Source: Calditrichota bacterium
GTDB taxonomy: Bacteria > Electryoneota > RPQS01
Assembly (NCBI GenBank): GCA_020637445.1
Contig: JACJVZ010000001.1
Coordinates: 434,001-498,000 of the forward strand
Reading direction: 5' to 3'
Length of the DNA stretch: 64,000 bases
The position numbers and the translations under genes were made by a program. A model generated the notes under the pieces. That model saw only the letters and a list, made by a program, of their open reading frames with translations. It did no database searches and was not told where the DNA came from. Below, piece after piece: positions 8,625-16,935 of this stretch. How positions within the stretch are numbered: position 1 is the first letter of the stretch; each line of letters begins with the position of its first letter.

Positions 8625-10566
8625 CCGCCGTCCTGATCGGGATGCGCGCTATTCGGGAGAGCTTGGCGGTCGAAGAATTCTTTTAGGTGTAACGGGGGGC
8701 ATCGCGGCGTACAAAGCCGTCGAAGTTGCGCGGTTGCTCATGAAAGCAGGAGCAAAAGTTCAGGTTGTCATGACCTCTGCCGCGACCAAATTCGTTGCTC
8801 CGTTGTCCTTTGAAACCGTTACCGGCCGTGACGTGTTTGTGGAAATGTTTCCCGAACACGGGAAAGAGTCTCCGTGGCACACGGAGCTTTCGTCTTGGGC
8901 GGAAATCGTTGTCGTCGCTCCGGCGACCGCGGATCACATTGGCCGCATCGCTTGCGGTTTGGGTGACGATCTGCTCACGACCACACTCTTGGCCTACGAG
9001 CGCCGTCGCGTAATTTGTCCGTCGATGAATCCGCGCATGTGGGCGAATCCTGCCGTGCAAGAGAATCTCAACACGCTGCGCACGCGAGGATTTCGCATCG
9101 TCAATCCCGAAGACGGAGAGATGGCGCGCCCCGGTGAAGATCTGGGGATCGGACGACTCGCTGAACCCGAGACAATTTTCGCGGAAGTGAAGCATCTCTT
9201 GAGCGCGCCGCAAGACCTGCGCGGCGTCAAGGTGTTGGTCACCGGTGGCCGCACGGAAGAAAGTTGGGACCCCGTGCGCGTGTTGACCAATCGCGCTTCC
9301 GGCAGAATGGGTTTTGCGCTGGCTGAAGAAGCGCGGGAACGTGGGGCGGACGTCTCCTTGATTTCCGGTCCCAGCGAAGTTGTTCCCCCGAGCGGTGTGC
9401 GTCTGACCCGCATCACGACCGCTCATCAAATGGCCGAAGCCGTCAAGCGCGAATTTCACTACTGCAATATTTTGCTGATGTCGGCGGCCGTAAGCGACTA
9501 CACTTTTGGCCAGACTGCGCAGAACAAGATCAAGAAGGGCGATCCCGACCCCGAAATTAATCTTGTTCCAACGGAAGATATTCTGCGCGGCATCTCCAAG
9601 AACAAAGGCAACCGAGTGATCGTCGGTTTCGCTCTTGAAACCGAAAACGTGCTGGACAACGCGTTGCGAAAACTTCGCGAAAAGCATTTGGACATCGTCG
9701 TCGCGAACAATCCACTGGCCAAAGGAAGCGGATTTCAGGTCGAGACGAATCAGGTCTTTATCATTCACCGCAACGGCAGTGTACAGGACTTGCCGCTGCA
9801 ATCCAAGCGTGAAGTCGCGCGCGAGATTCTGAATGCGGTGATGGAACTCTATCGCAATCCGCTTCCCGAACCGGACGTGGAGCCCGATCTTGAGTTGGAC
9901 TTCGAGCCCGAGTTGCCGGATGCGATGGAAGAAGAGCACGGTCTTGTGAATTTGGAAGGCTTGGATATCGAGGAAGGTACGGAAACTTCCAAACCGGAAG
10001 CACCCAAGCACGACAAGAAGAAGTCCAAACACAAGAAGAAAAAGAAAGACAAAGAGCGCGTTGCCGCTCCGCAAAACGGACACGCTCCGTCGGCGCCGGT
10101 GGACACTGCGGCGCCTGCAAGCGAAGAACAGCCGCTTGTTGCCGAATCGCCAGCCGAGGCTCCGGCTCAACAAGCTGCAACCGCCGCCAAAAAGAAATCT
10201 CGCCGCGGCGGCAGACGAGTTCGCGAACGCCGCGAACGCTTGGCGGCATTGGCTGCGCAGCAATCAGGACAAACGCAAACCGCCGCTCCCGTTGAAGCGC
10301 GCCCGGCAGAAGTTTCTCCCGATCCAAAGGTTACAGAGACCAAGAGCACGCCGGTTGAAGCTGCGGCTCCTGCCAAAAAAGCGGCTAAGAAGACTCGAAA
10401 GAAGGCGGTAAAGAAGACTCCTGAAGAAGTCGCTGAAGCTGCCGAGAAGAAAGCCGCGAAGAAAACGGCCAAGAAGACTTCAACAAAGACCACCAAGGCC
10501 AAGGCGGCCAAGAAGAAATCTGCGAAGAAATCCGCTGACGCTGAAGTTGCCGAAACCGTTGAATGA
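8614..10566 (+). CDS. coaBC: Bifunctional CoaBC with a long histone H1-like C-terminal tail
   Basis: A 650-residue protein. Residues about 17-190 form the CoaC decarboxylase, with LLGVTGGIAAYKA, PATADHIGRIACGLGDDLL and PSMNPRMWANPAV. Residues about 205-405 form the CoaB phosphopantothenoylcysteine synthetase, with VTGGRTEESWDPVR, ASGRMGFALA and AAVSDYTF followed by KIKK. Together they convert phosphopantothenate and cysteine to phosphopantetheine for coenzyme A. Normal CoaBC ends near residue 400. Here about 235 more residues follow: an acidic Pro/Glu/Asp stretch (415-455), a Lys run (466-483), an Ala/Pro-rich linker, an Arg cluster SRRGGRRVRERRERL (528-542) and AAKKT-type repeats (588-642). 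The frame is open to the TGA at 10566. The ATG at 8614 overlaps rpoZ; the end overlaps the next gene by ATGA. Confidence 0.9.
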   Translation: MKSNRRPDRDARYSGELGGRRILLGVTGGIAAYKAVEVARLLMKAGAKVQVVMTSAATKFVAPLSFETVTGRDVFVEMFPEHGKESPWHTELSSWAEIVVVAPATADHIGRIACGLGDDLLTTTLLAYERRRVICPSMNPRMWANPAVQENLNTLRTRGFRIVNPEDGEMARPGEDLGIGRLAEPETIFAEVKHLLSAPQDLRGVKVLVTGGRTEESWDPVRVLTNRASGRMGFALAEEARERGADVSLISGPSEVVPPSGVRLTRITTAHQMAEAVKREFHYCNILLMSAAVSDYTFGQTAQNKIKKGDPDPEINLVPTEDILRGISKNKGNRVIVGFALETENVLDNALRKLREKHLDIVVANNPLAKGSGFQVETNQVFIIHRNGSVQDLPLQSKREVAREILNAVMELYRNPLPEPDVEPDLELDFEPELPDAMEEEHGLVNLEGLDIEEGTETSKPEAPKHDKKKSKHKKKKKDKERVAAPQNGHAPSAPVDTAAPASEEQPLVAESPAEAPAQQAATAAKKKSRRGGRRVRERRERLAALAAQQSGQTQTAAPVEARPAEVSPDPKVTETKSTPVEAAAPAKKAAKKTRKKAVKKTPEEVAEAAEKKAAKKTAKKTSTKTTKAKAAKKKSAKKSADAEVAETVE

Positions 10567-11258
10567 GTTCCCGCGCGGTAAGAGACTATTTCGAGACTCT
10601 GTCGCTCTTTGAAGAGGATATCTATCTGCCGCGCAAAACCGAACAAAAATCTTCCGCACCGCGCGAATTGCGTGTGTTGAATGACTCGGTGGTTCCTTTG
10701 CCGAAAAATCTGGAAGAATTCGAACGGCAAATCAATACATGCGTTCTGTGTGAACTGGGTAAGACTCGCACGAAGTTCGTTTTCGGCGACGGTGACTCCC
10801 AAGCGCGCATCGTATTTGTCGGCGAAGCTCCCGGACACGACGAAGATCAAACGGGCATTCCGTTTGTCGGCAGAGCGGGGCAGTTGCTCAATGAAATGCT
10901 GTCCGAGGCAGGACTCGATCGCAAGCAGGTCTATATTTGCAACACGCTGAAATGCAGGCCGCCCGGGAACCGCGACCCTCTGCCGTCGGAGAAAGCAACC
11001 TGCAGGCCGTACTTACGAACGCAGCTTTCTCTGATTAGTCCCGACATCATCGTTTGTCTGGGAAAACATGCGGCGAACGAACTGCTTGGAACGGATCAGC
11101 CGATGAAGGAGCTGCGGGGTCGCGTGATTCCGTGGGAAGGTATGCAGCTTCTGGTCACGTACCATCCGGCTTACTACCTGCGCAACATGTCGCAAAAAGT
11201 TCACGGCGACGCGGACTTCAAATTACTGCGCGAGTTGTACGACAAACTTCCTCGATGA
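10563..11258 (+). CDS. Uracil-DNA glycosylase, family 4 (iron-sulfur)
   Basis: A 231-residue enzyme that removes uracil from DNA. The four cluster ligands are visible as Cys60, Cys63, Cys131 and Cys147. The active-site motif GEAPGHDEDQTG lies at residues 87-98 and the leucine-loop motif HPAYYLRN near the C-terminus. An N-terminal extension of about 50 residues, of no recognised domain, precedes the first cysteine pair; such extensions occur in this family. Start and upstream stop overlap as ATGA with coaBC, so the two are translationally coupled. Confidence 0.92.
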   Translation: MSSRAVRDYFETLSLFEEDIYLPRKTEQKSSAPRELRVLNDSVVPLPKNLEEFERQINTCVLCELGKTRTKFVFGDGDSQARIVFVGEAPGHDEDQTGIPFVGRAGQLLNEMLSEAGLDRKQVYICNTLKCRPPGNRDPLPSEKATCRPYLRTQLSLISPDIIVCLGKHAANELLGTDQPMKELRGRVIPWEGMQLLVTYHPAYYLRNMSQKVHGDADFKLLRELYDKLPR

Positions 11259-11309
11259 CGTTGCGCGCAGCTTCAATGTAAGTTGTAACTTGTAAATTGG
11301 ATTTTCCCG

Positions 11310-12797
11310 TTGGCTCACCCCGCATACGCAGAGCGTTCGCAAACGCCCGATCTTTCCGGCGTCCGTGTTCCCCCGCAAGCTCCCGAGATGGAGCGCGCGC
11401 TGCTGGGTGCATTGCTCTCTGACGGAGCGGCATTTGCGCGCGTCGCGCATTTAGTCGAGCAAAGTTCTTTTTACAAGCCGAATCATCGCACGCTGTTTCA
11501 TTGCATAAGCGAGCTCGACCAGCGGCGCGAGCCCATTGATCTGATCACGGTCACGGACGAGTTGCGCCGAGTAAGTAAACTTGAAGAGATCGGCGGCGTA
11601 CCGTTCTTGAGCGAACTTGCCGCCGAAGTTCCGACGTCCGCAAACATAGAGCACTATGCCGCGGTCGTGCACGAAAAAGCGTTGTTGCGCAACGTGATCT
11701 CGTTGAGCGCCGAAGCCGTCTCGAAGGCCAGCGAACCTACCGCGCGCGCCGACGATGTTTTTGAAAAAGTTCAAAGCGATTTGGTGGACTTGATTGGCCG
11801 CCGCCGCGGTCGCAACGCCTTGACGTCGCTCGACGCGGTCAAGACGACGATTGACCACATTGAGCACATGAAGCAGCGTGAAGGCCATGTTCACGGCGTG
11901 TCTTCGGGCTTCTCGCGCTTGGATGATTTCACGACGGGATTTAATCCTGGCGAGTTGATCATCATCGCCGCCCGCCCCTCGATGGGTAAGACTGCTCTCG
12001 CAATGAACATCGCAACCGGTGCCGCGCATCATGGCGATGCGCGCGTCGCAATTTTCTCTTTGGAAATGGACGTACGTCAGTTGGTGCTGCGTATGCTGTC
12101 CGGCGAAGCCCACATCAGTTTGCAGCGCGTGCGAACGGGCCGCATGACCAAGGAAGAATACGGCAGACTGTCGATGTCCGCCGGCCGCTTGGCCGACCTG
12201 CATCTGTTCTTTGACGATCAACCCGGTTTGGATATCAGCACGCTGCGTGCCCGTGCGCGCCAGTTGTGGCTGGAAAACAGAATCAACCTGATCGTGATCG
12301 ACTACCTGCAGCTCATAACGCCGCCGAAAATGGTGGATAACCAGCAGCAGTGGATCGCCTATGTTTCCGCGTCGCTAAAAAATCTCGCCAAAGAGCTGAA
12401 GATTCCGATCATTGTTCTGTCGCAGCTTTCACGCGCGCCGGAATCTCGCGGCGGAGACCGCAGGCCGCTGCTGTCGGATTTGCGCGACTCCGGAGCGATT
12501 GAACAGGACGCCGACGTCGTGATGTTCGTTTACCGTCCGGAATATTACAAAGATTTGTTCAAGGGTAAGAAAGACCCGACGTACGAAATAGGCACGCAGT
12601 CTTACCCGATTGACGGTTTGGCGGAGATCATCGTAGCGAAGAACCGTAACGGCCCGACAGGATCGCTTGCGCTGTCATTCATCAAAGAGTATACGATGTT
12701 CGCGCCGCTCGAATCGGATGTTCCTCCAATGACCGGAGCACCGACGGAAGATTACGGTGACAACTCTCTGCCGCCAATAGATGATAACCCGTTCTAA
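11310..12797 (+). CDS. dnaB: Replicative DNA helicase DnaB
   Basis: A 495-residue hexameric helicase that unwinds DNA at the replication fork. The N-terminal DnaG-binding domain starts with VPPQAPEMERALLGALLSD, matching the conserved family opening. The RecA-like domain carries Walker A ARPSMGKTALA (about residues 220-230), the IFSLEMD motif and IDYLQLI. The C-terminus ends in the usual acidic, disordered tail. The TTG at 11310 is taken as start because the conserved PPQ motif lies upstream of the first internal ATG at 11388. It is probably cotranscribed with rel, 18 bases downstream. No intein is present. Confidence 0.95.
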   Translation: MAHPAYAERSQTPDLSGVRVPPQAPEMERALLGALLSDGAAFARVAHLVEQSSFYKPNHRTLFHCISELDQRREPIDLITVTDELRRVSKLEEIGGVPFLSELAAEVPTSANIEHYAAVVHEKALLRNVISLSAEAVSKASEPTARADDVFEKVQSDLVDLIGRRRGRNALTSLDAVKTTIDHIEHMKQREGHVHGVSSGFSRLDDFTTGFNPGELIIIAARPSMGKTALAMNIATGAAHHGDARVAIFSLEMDVRQLVLRMLSGEAHISLQRVRTGRMTKEEYGRLSMSAGRLADLHLFFDDQPGLDISTLRARARQLWLENRINLIVIDYLQLITPPKMVDNQQQWIAYVSASLKNLAKELKIPIIVLSQLSRAPESRGGDRRPLLSDLRDSGAIEQDADVVMFVYRPEYYKDLFKGKKDPTYEIGTQSYPIDGLAEIIVAKNRNGPTGSLALSFIKEYTMFAPLESDVPPMTGAPTEDYGDNSLPPIDDNPF

Positions 12798-12815
12798 GCA
12801 GCTTTGCGCAGTACC

Positions 12816-15074
12816 ATGGCCGATGCAGCACAAAAACTCGAGGCAGCTTTTCCGCAGGAGTCTCCTGTAAGTTTGCCGCCGCTGGTCGGTCCGCGATATG
12901 AGGGGATCGATGCGGAGTTTCTGCGTTCGGTTGACACGATTCGTATTGCTCTTTATCAAAACTTTCCAAATTCGGATCTTGACTTAGTCGAGCGCGCTTT
13001 TCTGTTCGCACACGATGCGCACAAGAACCAGCGCAGGCTTTCGGGTGAGCCCTATATTACGCATTTGCTGGCCGTCGCGGAGATCTTGGCCGAATTGCAC
13101 ATGCGTGAAGACGTCATCGCCGCGGGACTCCTGCACGACACCGTGGAAGACACCGAGACCACGATGGAAGAGTTGCGGAGTAATTTCGGTGACGGAGTCG
13201 CCAAGATGGTCGACGGCGTCACCAAAATTCCCGAGCTTAAGTATGAGTCCAAAGAGAAGCAGCAGGCAGAGAATCTGCACAAAATGCTGCTTTCGATGGT
13301 CAACGACTTGCGTGTGATCCTGATCAAGTTCGCCGATCGTTTGCACAACATGCGCACGATCGACCACATGACGCGCAAACAGCAGGAACGAATCGCGCTC
13401 GAGACGATGGACGTGTATGCGCCGCTTGCGCACAGGCTCGGAGTCTATCAGATCAAATGGGAGCTTGAAGACCTTGCGTTCAAAGTTCTTGAGCCGCGCG
13501 CGTATCATGAGCTGGCGGAAAAAGTTTCGCTGAAACGGACCGAACGCGAGCGCATCATCCAACGTGAAAGCGCCCGCATTCAAGCCGAGCTTCGCAAAGC
13601 TGGCGTGCGCGGTCAAGTCGTGGGCCGTCCCAAACATCTGTATTCGATCTTTAACAAAATCCGGACGCGCGGCTACTCGTTCGAAGAGATTCTCGATCTT
13701 TTGGCGATCCGCATTATCGTTCCGAAGATGGAAGAGTGCTACTTCGCGCTCGGAATCGTGCACTCGCTCTACACGCCGATTCAGGACAAGTTCACCGACT
13801 ACATCGCGACTCCCAAGTCGAACATGTACCAGTCGCTGCACACCAAAGTTTTCGGTCCCGACGGGCGTAAGATCGAAGTGCAGATTCGCACTGAAGACAT
13901 GCACAGCCGTGCCGAATACGGTATCGCCGCGCACTGGCGCTACAAAGAAGGCGATCAGAGCCGCAAGGAGCTCGACCGGCAAATCGAATGGCTGCGCGGC
14001 CTGCTTGACAACCAGTCCGAGCCGGGGAATTCGCGCGAGTATCTTGAAGATCTCAAGATCAATTTGTTTGAAGGCGAGATATTCGTCTTCACGCCGCGCG
14101 GCAAACTGTTGACGCTTCCTGTCGGTTCGACTCCCGTGGATTTTGCGTTCGCCGTGCATACCGACGTCGGCCTGCATGCGATGGCCGTAAAGATTAACGG
14201 ACACATCGCGCCGCTCAAGGCGACGTTGCAATCGGGCGATTTGGTCGAGGTCATCGTCTCGCCGAACCAAAAACCGAACCCCGATTGGCTGCAGTTCGTA
14301 AAGACCAGCCGCGCGCGCAACAAGATCAAGAAGTGGCTCAAGGAGCAGCACTTCGAAGAATCGCAGAAGCTGGGCCGGGAAATGCTGTCGCGCGAGCTGA
14401 CTCGCTTGCGAATCAAGAAAACGGACAAAGACCTCGCGGAGACCGCGCAATTGTTCGGTCACAATTCGCTCGAGGGATTCTTGGCGTCGATTGGTTCGGG
14501 TGACCTGACTGTCGAGAACGTGGTTCGCAAACTGGCTCCCGAGCCGTCGCCGGCAGGGCCGGTTTCCAATGTTCTCTCAAAAGTTATTCGCCGCGTCAAG
14601 GGCAGCGACACCGGTATCCGCATTCACGGAATGGACCAAGTTGCCGTGAGTTTCGGCACGTGTTGTCAGCCGCTTCCCGGAGATCAAATCACGGGATTTA
14701 TCAGTACGGGCCGCGGAGTCGTGGTGCACCGCGTGGATTGCAAGAACATCCCGTTCTTGATGAAACGGCCCGAGCGCAACATACACGTAGACTGGGACGC
14801 CGACCGCGAAGCGAAATTCAACGTCCGCGTGCGCGTCACGGCCGAAGATCGCGCCCAACTCTTGGGCGACATCACGGTCGCGTTAGCCAAGGAGGACGTG
14901 AATCTGCTCTACATAGAAATGAAACGCGAAGACCATTTCGCTTCAGGCCGGTTGGTGCTCGAAGTGAAATCACTGCTTCATTTGCAGCGCGTGCTCAAAC
15001 GCGTTCGCGCGATACCCGGAGTGCTCCACGTCGAGCGTTTGGATGAGGACGTTCCGGGCATCGAACCGGCATAA
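12816..15074 (+). CDS. rel: Rel/SpoT-family (p)ppGpp synthetase/hydrolase
   Basis: A 752-residue long RelA/SpoT homologue. The HD hydrolase domain comes first, with the LLHDTVEDTE motif near residue 106. The synthetase domain follows (HLYSIFNKIRTRGYSFEEI, then YQSLHT and AAHWRYKEG). After it come TGS (FVFTPRGKLLTLPVGSTPVDFA) and a C-terminal ACT domain (about 680-752). Both catalytic halves look complete, so it is probably bifunctional. One oddity is that the synthetase G-loop reads KFTDYI (13788-13805) where bifunctional enzymes normally have RFKDYI and monofunctional RelA has EFDD. ATG 12816 is chosen over the in-frame TTG 12804. Confidence 0.93.
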   Translation: MADAAQKLEAAFPQESPVSLPPLVGPRYEGIDAEFLRSVDTIRIALYQNFPNSDLDLVERAFLFAHDAHKNQRRLSGEPYITHLLAVAEILAELHMREDVIAAGLLHDTVEDTETTMEELRSNFGDGVAKMVDGVTKIPELKYESKEKQQAENLHKMLLSMVNDLRVILIKFADRLHNMRTIDHMTRKQQERIALETMDVYAPLAHRLGVYQIKWELEDLAFKVLEPRAYHELAEKVSLKRTERERIIQRESARIQAELRKAGVRGQVVGRPKHLYSIFNKIRTRGYSFEEILDLLAIRIIVPKMEECYFALGIVHSLYTPIQDKFTDYIATPKSNMYQSLHTKVFGPDGRKIEVQIRTEDMHSRAEYGIAAHWRYKEGDQSRKELDRQIEWLRGLLDNQSEPGNSREYLEDLKINLFEGEIFVFTPRGKLLTLPVGSTPVDFAFAVHTDVGLHAMAVKINGHIAPLKATLQSGDLVEVIVSPNQKPNPDWLQFVKTSRARNKIKKWLKEQHFEESQKLGREMLSRELTRLRIKKTDKDLAETAQLFGHNSLEGFLASIGSGDLTVENVVRKLAPEPSPAGPVSNVLSKVIRRVKGSDTGIRIHGMDQVAVSFGTCCQPLPGDQITGFISTGRGVVVHRVDCKNIPFLMKRPERNIHVDWDADREAKFNVRVRVTAEDRAQLLGDITVALAKEDVNLLYIEMKREDHFASGRLVLEVKSLLHLQRVLKRVRAIPGVLHVERLDEDVPGIEPA

Positions 15075-15139
15075 GAGATTTTGAAATTAGTTCAATACAT
15101 AGCAAGTACCAAATCGCACAGGAAAGCAGAGGAGGCTGA

Positions 15140-15466
15140 ATGCGAACTTACATCAAGAAAGATGTGGTAGAGCGTGTAGCCGTGCTCAGCAACGAGCGTC
15201 CGGATACGGTGGCCAAGGTGGTCAACGATACGTTCACCGTGCTGCGCCAGATCATGGCAGGAGACGAAGCGGAGTTACGAATTGAGATTCGTGATTTTGG
15301 CGTGTTCGAAGTTAAGAAGACGAAGCCGAAACCGAAAGCGCGTAATCCCAAGACCAACGAGATTATCTACGTTGCAGCTCGACGGAAGACGCATTTCAAA
15401 CCCGGAAAACTTCTGAAGGAGTCGCTCAAGACTCCATTGGATCAAATTCCGCCGAGCGAGCAGTAG
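15140..15466 (+). CDS. HU/IHF-family DNA-binding protein
   Basis: A 108-residue histone-like protein with the family features: N-terminal helices, then RIEIRDFGVFEV and the DNA-binding arm (KARNPKTNEIIYVAARRKTHFKPGKLL). HU bends DNA and compacts the nucleoid. A C-terminal extension of about 15 residues, ending PLDQIPPSEQ, goes beyond the usual 90-residue HU. A strong Shine-Dalgarno (AGAGGAGG) precedes the ATG, one of the clearest in the window. It is followed two bases later by ruvX, an unusual pairing that suggests cotranscription. Confidence 0.9.
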   Translation: MRTYIKKDVVERVAVLSNERPDTVAKVVNDTFTVLRQIMAGDEAELRIEIRDFGVFEVKKTKPKPKARNPKTNEIIYVAARRKTHFKPGKLLKESLKTPLDQIPPSEQ

Positions 15467-15468
15467 GC

Positions 15469-15888
15469 ATGTCACGCGTCCTCGGTTTGGACTGGGGAAC
15501 GCGTCGCATCGGGGTAGCGGTCTCGGACGCTGAGCGGCGCCTGGCCGTCGGGTACGCGGTATGGTCTGCCGAAGAGACGGATTATCTGCCTTCGCTGGTT
15601 CGAGCAATCGGCGAAGAGGATATCTCTCTCATTGTGGTTGGACTTCCGCTGACCTTGTCGGGCGAAGAAGGCGTGTCCGCGCAGGCTGCCCGTGCATTTG
15701 CCGTCCGCATCAGCGGGCTGGGACCCGAGGTCATGATGGCGGATGAACGGATGACGTCGTTTCAGGCGAGCAGGTCGCTTTCGCAGGCTGGAATCAATCA
15801 AAAGAAACAACGGGGAAAACTCGACATGGCGGCAGCGGTATTGCTGCTGCAGTCGTTTTTGGACGAACATCAAACACCTCGTGAATAG
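15469..15888 (+). CDS. ruvX: Putative Holliday junction resolvase RuvX (YqgF)
   Basis: A 139-residue RNase H-fold protein. The first catalytic aspartate sits in GLDWGTRRIGVAVSD. The VVGLPLTLSGEEG strand, DERMTSFQA and a C-terminal aspartate in KLDMAAAVLLLQ give the full YqgF set. Family members act on 16S rRNA 5'-end maturation (E. coli YqgF) or resolve junctions. The gene starts two bases after the HU-like gene and is followed 14 bases later by an oxidoreductase gene. Confidence 0.92.
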   Translation: MSRVLGLDWGTRRIGVAVSDAERRLAVGYAVWSAEETDYLPSLVRAIGEEDISLIVVGLPLTLSGEEGVSAQAARAFAVRISGLGPEVMMADERMTSFQASRSLSQAGINQKKQRGKLDMAAAVLLLQSFLDEHQTPRE

Positions 15889-15902
15889 GAGTAATCTCGG
15901 TC

Positions 15903-16931
15903 ATGTCGGACAGATTCAGAGTCGGTATTGTCGGCGCGGGCGGTGTCAGCCAGCTCTTTCATATCCCTCTCTTGAAAAAGAGCGCATATGCAGATGTCGT
16001 GGCTATCGCGGACAATGACTACGCAAAGGCCGCAACGCTCGCAGAGCGCTCAAAAATTCCGAAGTATTACCGTGATGCCGAGAAGATGTTCGCCGACCCC
16101 GAGATCGACGCCGTCCACATAAACACTCCCACCAACTCGCACATGGCACTGACGCTTGCGGCTCTTGAGGCGGGTAAGCACGTCTTGGTCGAGAAACCGA
16201 TGGCGCGCAAGTCAACCGAAGCGCAGCGAATGGTTCAAGCCGCAAAGAAAGCTGGATGCTATCTGATGGTGGGCATGAATCTGCGTTTTCGCCCCGACGT
16301 GATGATTTTGCACGAATTCGTCCATGGCGGGGAACTGGGCACGGTGCGAGTGGTACGGGCGTCGTGGCTGAAGCGCAAAGAGACGTGGTCCCGCAGTCCG
16401 TGGCTGCACGAATCGCGCATTTCCGGCGGCGGCGTGCTGATGGACTTAGGCTTACAGCTCCTCGACGTTTGCTGGTGGACTTTAGGCAAACCAAAGATTA
16501 AGCGTGTTTCGGCGGGCATTTCCAAAGACCGGCTCAACCTGCGAGTGGAAGACACGTTTACCGCGTATTTCACATTGCATGGAGGCGCGACTCTGCAACT
16601 CAACGCGACGTGGGCCTACATGTCTGATGAATCCACGGCGATGACAGTCTTCAGCGGTAACAAAGGAATCGCGGAACTGAATCCGCTAAAGATAACCAAA
16701 GAGATCCACGGGAATTTGGTTAACGTGACTCCTGCCGGACCGCAGTTAAAATCGCAGACACTGTATAACAAGTCGTTTGAGTACGAACTTGAGCATTTTT
16801 ATAATGTGATTGGGGGGAAGGCGAAGCCGATGTCGGTGCCGGAAGATTCCGCGTACATCTTGGAAGCGATTGAGGCCGCCTACAAGTCAGCTTCGGAGAA
16901 TCGGGAAGTCGTTATCGGCGCGGAAGAGTGA
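15903..16931 (+). CDS. Gfo/Idh/MocA-family NAD(P)-dependent oxidoreductase
   Basis: A 342-residue dehydrogenase of the glucose-fructose oxidoreductase/inositol dehydrogenase superfamily. The Rossmann start VGIVGAGGVSQLFHIP binds NAD(P). The EKPMARKSTEAQRM motif is the conserved Glu-Lys-Pro of the family, and the C-terminal alpha/beta domain includes the GGGVLMDLGLQLLDVCWW segment with a plausible catalytic region. Substrates in this family are mostly sugars or cyclitols and cannot be predicted from sequence. The stop is four bases upstream of the lnt start, so it is likely part of the same transcript. Confidence 0.88.
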   Translation: MSDRFRVGIVGAGGVSQLFHIPLLKKSAYADVVAIADNDYAKAATLAERSKIPKYYRDAEKMFADPEIDAVHINTPTNSHMALTLAALEAGKHVLVEKPMARKSTEAQRMVQAAKKAGCYLMVGMNLRFRPDVMILHEFVHGGELGTVRVVRASWLKRKETWSRSPWLHESRISGGGVLMDLGLQLLDVCWWTLGKPKIKRVSAGISKDRLNLRVEDTFTAYFTLHGGATLQLNATWAYMSDESTAMTVFSGNKGIAELNPLKITKEIHGNLVNVTPAGPQLKSQTLYNKSFEYELEHFYNVIGGKAKPMSVPEDSAYILEAIEAAYKSASENREVVIGAEE

Positions 16932-16935
16932 GCGC

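Noticed and set aside
8683..10263. 526-residue open frame on the minus strand across coaBC
   Set aside because: It is antisense to a clear CoaBC coding region and has no family features; long shadow frames are common in this codon usage.
12984..14462. 492-residue open frame on the minus strand across rel
   Set aside because: Antisense shadow of a well-supported Rel protein; no recognisable domain.
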